Positions 56,366 to 64,000 of a stretch of 64,000 nucleotides of DNA are shown here, piece by piece (within the stretch, counting starts at the first letter, position 1; each line of letters starts with the position of its first letter). The translations under genes were made by a program, and so were the position numbers. The notes below the pieces were generated by a model. It made no database searches. It saw only the letters and a program-made list of their open reading frames with translations, and was not told the DNA's origin. Source of the DNA: Acanthococcus lagerstroemiae (Eukaryota; Arthropoda; Insecta; Hemiptera; Eriococcidae); contig CM063114.1 in the NCBI GenBank assembly GCA_031841125.1, forward strand, positions 41,127,574 to 41,191,573, given 5' to 3'.

Positions 56366-58819
56366 AAAAATCAAAGAATTCAGTACAGAAAAAAATATTG
56401 CAGAATCCAAATTTGGATTTGGATTCTAGTTTGTATGAAAGTTTAAATCAAGAGACTATTTTAACCGAAATGAGATCTAGCCCATTTCTTGCCCTCAGCC
56501 CTCTAGTAGGTGAAGGTTTTTTATTTGTTGTTGATGTTGTGTAACACAGTCGATTCAGTTCGTGTTTCCACAATTATACAATGTCAACGTATTGCTAACG
56601 GTGGCCATATCTTATGATACGGCATTAGTTATAGAACCAGAAGCACCTAATTCATCTCCAAACCACATTCTTTCAGTCCATTATGATCCAGCTCCCTGGC
56701 GGGTGGATTTAACTGAAGCTTTTCCTGGAAGGAGGGGGAGTGGAGCCATGCTAGTCATTTGCTTTGAGAAATTCGGTAGATATTGTGGGGCATACAATTC
56801 TAGCAAGCTAGTTGGTAGCAGAACTGTATAGCAAAAGCCTCTCGTTAGTCGTGGACTTCGGGCTTGAAAGTGTACATAGAACCAGCGAACCAGCGAGGCC
56901 TAACCTTCCTGGATGTGAAGTTTGTTATACCGTCCGCGGAACACCCTGTATGAAGATTCGTCAATTCAGTTGTTTAAGGATACGGCGCTGTTCTCAGAGA
57001 TGCGATTTTTCTAGTCAGTTTTATTATTCTGAGGCAACTGATACGAAGTACTTTTTACGTTTAATTATAAGGTTGAAATTTCACGAATTAAATCAAAGTA
57101 CCGTGTGAAAGAATTATAGGCTATTTGTATGTGTATTGAAGATATAGACGGTGCACACACCTCGACATCGTTGCCATTCCTCCTGAGCTAATTGCGAGAA
57201 CGATTATGTGTGTACTTTCTGTATGCAGAGGAATCGTAAAGTGGAAAAATTTGATTAATTTCCTGTCGTTGAACGTTTTAAATTTATAAATTTTATTATC
57301 TATTGCGTAAGTCGTTATTTAATTTTTTTTTATCGTAACGAATATTACAAACCGTTATTATTGTATTTACCGCGCGACCAATTAATGTGTACATCGTTCA
57401 GTACCATGTTTGGTGGAAAACGAGAAAGAGTGTAAAGAATTAAATACACGATTTTTAGTACTTTTTGTCTTGTATACTTTTTCATCCCAAATGAAATATC
57501 TGTATTTGGTAACATGATTTATGGGTATCGCTGAATTCTCTGTGCGGTATGTGAAATTCTCAGCCGAAAATTAAGGTCTAAGGTCGACCAGTATTGTTCC
57601 TGCCCGCGGCTGGTCAACCCGGAGATCGAATCGAGTAAATCGTCGCCCGCAGCACTAAATTACAACCAAAAGTAGGTATTCCTAGGTGTTCGTAAAGTTG
57701 GTATGAAAAGGATTTCGACGGTTGTCATCAGAAATTTATAACGAATCTGCGTTTCCTACCCGTTGAAAAAGCGACTGTCTGGTTAATTACCCGACTGGGA
57801 AACGAAATAACGAATACAAAGGGTGTTTAAAATAGACTGCGGTAATTATCGTTAGTACCTCTACCTATATCAATCAAAAAGTCATTTCATCACGAATTTT
57901 TAGAACCCGGTACAGAGTAATGATTGAAACGAAAACATAATGGCCGCACAAAATTTCAGCGTAATTACGAAACGTAGCTAATAAAAAAAGCCTCATTGCT
58001 CCGATTCGAAGAAGATAATTATTTTTTTTTTGAATCCTGGTATCGACTTTTTATTTTTGTCGCATGTTATAAAATGAAATGGCTTAAACGTTTCCCATCT
58101 TCCCATATAGAGGGTTCGTGTGATTCTTCCGGACGGAGATTTATTTCTGTGAACTGGGATGGGATCTTGATGGCGTTGACTTCGGGAAACTAATTGCAGA
58201 TGTGCGTGATTTATATCTCGGTGCTGAGAGAGAATTCGTGTTCGTGAGTGCCACGAAGTTATGGCTTCTGGAGTTTTGAATTTATAGACTAGTAAAGTGT
58301 CTGGAGGCCGGTATCTAGATGTGAGAGCGGGGTAATGGTGAAATTGTTTTGTCTAGAGAGTTCGTGCTCGCCCTTTTCCACTTAAGAAATTACTTTCAAG
58401 TTCTAATCTCGGATTTATGGTCGGTGCGTATAACATTTCAACCGAACTATCGGGGAATCAACCCTCATCGTGCTGGAAATACGTTTTGTACTCTCTGCAA
58501 CTAGTTATATACCATTGTATTGGCGGGCTTGACTAAGCCAGTTGACGGTTGTTGACTAGACCTTGGAAGAAATTGGCTTTGTCGGGTTCGTTTAAAACGA
58601 GAAGCGTGTTATCAAGGTGTCTAGGTGAGGAAAGAATGGTGTAAAAGACATTACAGGACGCGGTGGTAACGGCGTCGGAGCTGGAGGGCCGTAGTATAGC
58701 TACATTTTCCTGCCTCCCTATTTCAACAAAGGAGATTGTGAGAAGAGCTCGCAGACGCGAAATGGTATCTGATTGGGCACATTTGGAAGACCTCCTTTTC
58801 TTTCAATGTATTTTTAACA
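56366..58819. other. 2.4-kb stretch without a recognised gene
   Basis: No coding region supported. A plus-strand stretch at 56520-57110 stays moderately open in places but lacks domain signatures. Confidence 0.4.
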
Positions 58820-60480
58820 TTTTATATACTTTTACTACTACTGGGTGTACTTGAGCGAAAACCGTAACGTTCCCCCCGTAATGAACCCTCGTAACACTCC
58901 TGTTACTATGAGGTCATACTACTGAGTATACTTGAGCGAAAATCGTGTTTATACATTTCCATGGAAATTCATTTCTTCCAGCCAGGGTACACGCTCCCCC
59001 GATACGAAGCCAGCGCAGAGACGTAGGGGTTTTGGCATTTTATATATGCTTTTATACTATTGGGTATACTTGAGCGAAAACCATAACTCTCCCCCCGTAG
59101 CGACCTCCCGCCACGGCCCGCCGTAACGCTCCTATTACTATGACGTCATAATACTACTGGGTATACGTGAGCGAAAATCAGAACTCTTCCACTGTAACAC
59201 TCCTGTTACTATGACGTCATAATACTACTGGATATACTTGAGCGAAAATCGGAACTCTCCCACCGTAACGCCCTCCCCCGTAATGCTCCTGTTACTATGA
59301 CGTCATGCTACTGAGTATACTTGGGCGAAAACTGTAACGCTCCCGGCTCCCCCCCCATAACAGCCCCCGTCACGACCCACTGTAACGCTCCTGTTACTAT
59401 GACTTCATACTACTGAGTATAGTTGATCAAAAATCGTGTTTATACATTTCCACGGAAATTTGTTCTTTCAACCTATACTAGTATCCCTAGTGTATACTTG
59501 AACGAAAACCGTAACGCTACCTCCCGACACGAATTCAGTGGTTGACATTTCCATTTTCTTCCTGCCATGTGTTCATTGATATTGATCTTGCTGCGCCCTG
59601 CGCGACTGCATTCTGCAGCCATGTTGTTAATAAAAATTTCTATGGATTGTACCAAACGTTACGCTCCCCAACATTCCTCCATCCGTGTTCATTGATCTTG
59701 ATCTTTGCTGCGCGATTGCAGTTTGCAGCCGTGTTGTTAATAGAAATGTTCACGGTTTTATTAGGGTACGGAGGCTTCTGGAGATTTTCTTCCAGCCATG
59801 TGCTCATTGATCTTGATCTTTGCTGGGCCCTGCGCGACTACAGTCTGCAGCCGTGTTGTTAATAGAAATTTCCATAGACATTTTTTTAAGCGGGTATACT
59901 TGAATAAAATCCGTAACGCTCCCCACGTAACGACCCCTCTGTAACGGCTCCCCGTAACGCTCCTGTTACTATGACGTCATACTACTGGGTATACTTGAGT
60001 GTAAACCGTAACACTCCTGTTACTCTGACATCGTACTAATAAGCATACTTGAGCGAAAATTGTGTTTATACATTTCCATAGAAATTTATTTATTCCAGCC
60101 AGGGGTATACTTGAGCGAAAACAGTAACGCCCCCCTCGGCACGCTTCCCTGACACGAAGCTGGCGCCCTTTTGAGCATTACCTCTCAGAGACGTCCGAGT
60201 TCTCTTCTCATTTCCAGCTCAGTTCAGCTTACAGTTCTTTAGCTCTTCATAGTGACAATTCAGTTCAGTGGTTAACATTTCCATTTTCTTCCAGCCATGG
60301 GTATACTTGAACGAAAACCGTAACGCTCTCCCCGATACGCTCCCCTGACACCAATTCAGTGGTTAACACTTGCTGCGCCCTACGCGACTACAGTCCGCAG
60401 CAGTGTTGTGGCTGCGCGACTACAATCTGCAGCCGTGTTGTTAATAGAAATTTCCATGGAATTTTTTTTTATTAGGGTAC
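58820..60480. repeat. Array of GTATACTTGAGCGAAAACCGTAACG modules with CRE palindromes
   Basis: At least ten copies of the core TATACTTGAGCGAAAA are mixed with CTCCTGTTACTATGACGTCA, TTTCCATGGAAATT and CTGCGCGACTACAGTCTGCAGC-like modules at variable spacing (about 66-104 bp). TGACGTCA occurs perfectly at 59141-59148, 59212-59219, 59298-59305 and 59972-59979. It includes a 35-bp minus-strand SINE scrap at about 60172-60210. Confidence 0.88.
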
Positions 60481-61434
60481 GAAAACATACAAAATGTTAC
60501 ACTACGTGTCTCTGTAGAAGACACGTTTCTTAAGTTCCCTTCGCTCCCCTCCTCCTTTCAGACTTAACAAAAATAACGTCAGAGGAGCACCTCCAGCACT
60601 CTGGGGTGGAGCAGGAAAGCCAAGAGGGTACGGTGATGGGCAGTTAAGGCGAGCCAATGGTGGTGCCTGAGATAGAAATAGGCAAAGGTAACAGCGGCCT
60701 CAAGAAGAGGACAGTAGCGAACCGGGGTCTTCAGGACAGGGGAAAAAGCAGCTGCGTTCAACCTGAGAAACGAACGGTGGTGAAGCTATGTAAGCTTTCG
60801 CAAAAGAGCCAATCGACACTCGATAAATTTAGATTTAATCCGCGGCATACGGTAGAAAATAAGTTTGTCAACACATAGAATTGTTAGCACAAAAAGATAA
60901 GTACAGTGGCAAAAGGGGATACCTCGAACTCCGCCCCTCCAGGTCAGAATGCAGTCACTGGGGAGGGGGACAGACTGCATAACCCACCTAGAATTTGTCA
61001 CAGTGGCGTAGTCAAGAGGGTTTCTCAAGATCAAGAAAATTTTGAATGTGTGGAGAGTTATATAATATAATGGAGACATAATGTGACAGAAATCATCATA
61101 TGGGTCAGTTGCAGTTTTTTACGATGGGGGTAGTAAAGAGAGCGAGGACGTGAAGACATAATTAGACATCATATAAGACATGATAAAACAAAATAATGAC
61201 ATAATCAGATGTATGACATAATAATGATATAATAAGACATGATATACAGACATAATTGTTGAATTAGTGGTTATGTCTTATCAGCAGAAGTCTTTTTCGG
61301 AGAGAAGAGGAGGAGGGGAAATATTTTTTAATATATCCACAGAGAGATTAATAAGATGGTTTTGAGTCATATAGACACCGTCTCCTATAAGTTTCAAGCA
61401 GTTCTAAATAGGTTTGCCGAGACTCTATTGTGGG
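60481..61434. other. Non-coding stretch
   Basis: Contains GACATAAT/ATGACATAATAA repetition at 61150-61270. No gene is seen. Confidence 0.5.
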
Positions 61435-61800
61435 CAGGGACGTATCGAAGGGTTTTCCCAGGGTAGGGGGGGGGGGTAAAAATTGTGAAAGTCCGAACTG
61501 ACTGAACTCAGAATTCCCAAGTATCAAAACAAAACAAAAAAAAGACCTTTTGACCTGTTGGATTTTTTCAACTGACTCAATCAAAATCCCCAAGTATCGA
61601 TGCAAAAGAAGAAAATTCTTTTGACTTTGTTGGGTTTTCCCAGCTTCTCAACTCAATTCCCAAATTCCGAAGTATATCAAAGCAAAAAAAAACTTGTTGG
61701 ATTTTTCCAGCTCGCCTGATTAAAATGGTCAATTTTCCCAACTGCTTAGTGAAAGATTCCTACTGGGGGGTAAGTTGCCCTCCTATCGGTACGTCCCTAG
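61435..61800 (+). mobile_element. hAT-like MITE (CAGGGACGTACCGA family), copy 4
   Basis: Begins CAGGGACGTATCGA and ends TCGGTACGTCCCTAG with the same internal repeats. It abuts the LINE at 61801; no TSD is visible. Confidence 0.88.
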
Positions 61801-63600
61801 TTTAGTTCACGAAGCATTTCCTCCGGCTCCTTTCTGGTCTCCGATATTAGGATGATGTCATCTGCGAATTTCAAATTTGAGATTTCTTTGCCATTTATGT
61901 TTAAGCCCTAGTTAGTTCACCTCAGCTGGAGGTCTGGTTGGCCGATAGCGCGTTGCTGTCGGAATCCGGAGCTTCCGGGTTCGATCCCACGTAGCAACTC
62001 GCCAGATTTCGACCTAGGCCGGGTTTTCGGCCAGAAGTGAAGAGGACTCAGACAGCCCTAGCAGCCTCCCCGACGTCTCTGAGGTAATGCTCGAAAGGGC
62101 GGATTCCAGGGCTCGGGGTGAGAGCAAATTAGAAAAGAAGTTCACCTCAACTTCTGAAAACTTCTTTAAGAATAGCAATAAAAAGCAAAAGGGATAGGAT
62201 AGGGAACCGCCTTACCTATTTGGAAATATAGTACTGTTTTATCAGTGATAATTCTGCTATTTGCGTTTGAGTACATTTTTTGGAATATGCTGGCCAGCTG
62301 ATCGGGAACCCCTGGTTTTTTAGTGCACTAACTATGAAGCCATGGTGCAAGGAATCGAAAGCTTTGATGTAATTTATAAATGCGAGGTTTACATTGAATT
62401 TGTATTCGTTTGATTTTTCGGTAATTTGGTTGATTGTCTGGAGATGATTTCAAGTTGAGTAATTTTTTCTAAATCCGGCTTGGTCGGGTGGTTGTTTTGG
62501 TTCCAAAAAGTGTCTTAGTCGTATCTCTATTAATTTTGAAAATATTTTTGAGATTGTGAGGGATAGGTCGATAGGTCTGTAGTTAACTAGTTACCTATAT
62601 TGTGTCTGTCCCCTTTTTTGAAGAGTAAGACGATGTCCGAACTGTCTCAGCTTTTGGGTATATCACCTGACGTTGAAATTTCATTAAATAAATGAGTTGG
62701 TGCGTCGATCAACCCCTCTCCGTTACTAATTATGTGCTCGTTCCTTGTACCATCGTTCCCTGGGGCTTTATTTTTGTTGAAATTTTAATTACATTTCTGA
62801 TTTCTGATTTTAAAAAGGACGGTTCTGATATTTCTGATATGCCTATCTGTTCCAAACCTTCTTCACGCTTAGATGCACCATGTCCCCCTGGGGGTTTGTA
62901 TAGTTTATTGTAGTATTCTGTTGCCAGTGAGTTTATCTCCTCCCTGTCGTAGGTCCTCTTACCTGTTTTGTCTAACAGATAAGTTGTTTGGTAAGATCCT
63001 AGAGTTAAGTTTCTATTGAGGTTTTTCATATTTTTTGCACCTTCCAGGGCCAAGCTGATCATATCATGCCTCCATTGATATTCCTTCTCTCTCGGAAGAA
63101 TTTTGATTTTCTTTCGATACGCTATTCAGGTCAACCTTGTCCTTTGCGTTTTTTTTTTTTTCTTTAAAAGTTTTTTCCTGGTATCCAGAGGTTCTTGATG
63201 TCTTGTTTATGTGTTGCCGTTTCTATGTTCTGTGGGTTGGATTCTAAATTATTTGATGAGCATTCCAGTATCGCCTTACGGAGGGCTTCGTCGTGATCCT
63301 TTACAGAACTATATAGCCTGATTTTCCTACGTTTTTTTAGAGCGTTTTGGATTTTCCTACTGTACCCCTTTGTATCGGCAGTGCTGGGAGCTTTTTTGTT
63401 GGCATTGTTCCCATAAAAGTGTGTTTTTGCTATTCTATGATGAACTGTATAAGTATGTGATCAGTGAGGTATTTAAACCCGCTAGCAACATCAAAATTTG
63501 TAATATTGTTTTCGGATCTAGGTGATAAGAGGAAATCAATCTGATTTTTGGATTCCTGGTTCGGGCTGACCCTTGTTCACTTCCTTTTGCCCTAAAAAAC
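61801..63600 (-). mobile_element. LINE (endonuclease-RT), interrupted by a SINE
   Basis: On the minus strand, from right to left: an endonuclease end with QIDFLLSPRSENN and TDHILIQF (about 63590-63435), a linker including EINSLATEYYNKLYKPPG (63062-62730), RT fingers with YRPISLTISKIFSKLIEIRL and DQAGFRKNYST (62600-62430) and, beyond the SINE, the palm EISNLKFADDIILIS (61905-61805). Several stops and frameshifts show decay. RTE-type affinity is likely but not proven. The 3' end is missing at the MITE boundary. Confidence 0.8.
61925..62138 (+). mobile_element. tRNA-derived SINE inserted in the LINE
   Basis: A 214-bp copy with a good B box GGTTCGATCCC (61978-61988) and an A box shortened to TTGGCCGATAGCG. 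It is flanked by the perfect 11-bp duplication AGTTCACCTCA (61914-61924 and 62139-62149). The insertion separates RT fingers from palm in the LINE around it, so it is younger than that LINE. The tail is GAGAGCAAATTAGAAAAG. Confidence 0.92.
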
Positions 63601-64000
63601 CCATTCCAAATTTTTAAATCTAATTCTTGACAAAATTACATCAATTTTGGAAATGTGTTACTTCGGGGAATCTCCGCAGTCGATAGAAATGAGATCCTGG
63701 GGGTTGTCTACCCCACCCACCAAATTTCAGTCTCCTTCCTCAGTGACATTTAAATGAATGCAGGTACACGGTTTATACCCTTGGTCAGAAGAGCAATTTA
63801 TAGACAAGTCTCATGTCCTCCTATTTGTCTTACCAGTAAAAAATGAGGTTTCCATGTAAAAATCAGCTATCAGTAATATATAGATGAAAGATCAATGTTT
63901 CAAGTCTCGTGTCTGTCTTTATGTCTTATCAGTTGGGAAGAGAAGATAGTCAAGTTTCATGTCAATCTTATGTCTCCCTCCAAGGGCCAGTATTATAAAA
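63601..64000. other. Window edge, probable LINE 5' part
   Basis: No clear frame remains; it may contain the decayed upstream endonuclease of the adjacent minus-strand LINE. Confidence 0.35.

Noticed and set aside
56281..56831. Open frames downstream of the 113-bp repeat
   Set aside because: The first starts inside the tandem repeat and neither shows domain or splice evidence.
61348..61605. Minus-strand 85-codon frame
   Set aside because: Runs across the hAT-like MITE boundary and its internal repeats; not a gene.
1..64000. CRISPR array or bacterial operon
   Set aside because: Tandem repeats here lack regular spacer structure and introns, LINEs and SINEs show a eukaryotic genome.

Overview
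The window looks like a piece of a large, repeat-dense, AT-rich arthropod genome, most likely an insect. The reasons are GT-AG introns, a kekkon-family LRR-Ig receptor gene (an arthropod family), a poly-C2H2 zinc-finger gene, a tRNA-derived SINE, RTE- and Jockey-like LINE remains, a Penelope-like element with a GIY-YIG endonuclease, a THAP-containing DNA transposon and many short TIR elements. The species cannot be fixed from the sequence. Only two host genes are well supported; both are GC-rich islands in AT-rich, transposon-filled DNA.

Left part (1-16,200): a minus-strand LINE fragment and a 5'-truncated SINE precede three plus-strand exons of one C2H2 zinc-finger gene (2455-4689, 7709-8991, 14844-16140). 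The splice phases agree (0, then 2), and splicing of the second intron completes a zinc finger whose last histidine lies in the third exon. The visible product has at least 1,604 residues and 28 fingers. Its first intron holds about 2.4 kb of degenerate satellite-like repeat. Its second intron holds a decayed Penelope-like element with a palindromic end and a hammerhead-like motif, a large fold-back, and an RTE 3' end.

Middle part (16,160-40,300): no confident host gene. It is a mosaic of inverted-repeat elements. Notable are a four-level nest at 16,879-18,006, a 1.85-kb element with a hairpin inside (23,580-25,432), two nested elements with GCCATTTTG-type termini of which the inner carries a broken THAP domain (25,565-27,320), hAT-like MITEs with 8-bp target duplications, and a 3.3-kb composite repeat ending about 780 bp before the next gene.

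Kekkon gene (41,086-42,933): a complete, intronless coding region for a 615-residue type I membrane protein with signal peptide, LRR domain, one Ig domain, a transmembrane helix and a cytoplasmic tail ending in a PDZ-binding motif. Two short upstream ORFs lie in the probable leader.

Right part (42,934-64,000): no confident gene. It contains more MITEs, a tandem duplication split by a 942-bp element with well-kept TIRs, a five-copy 113-bp tandem repeat, a repeat array with four perfect TGACGTCA palindromes, and a minus-strand LINE interrupted by a full-length SINE with an 11-bp target duplication. The two host genes show no evident functional link; one is a probable nuclear DNA-binding regulator and the other a cell-surface receptor-like protein.
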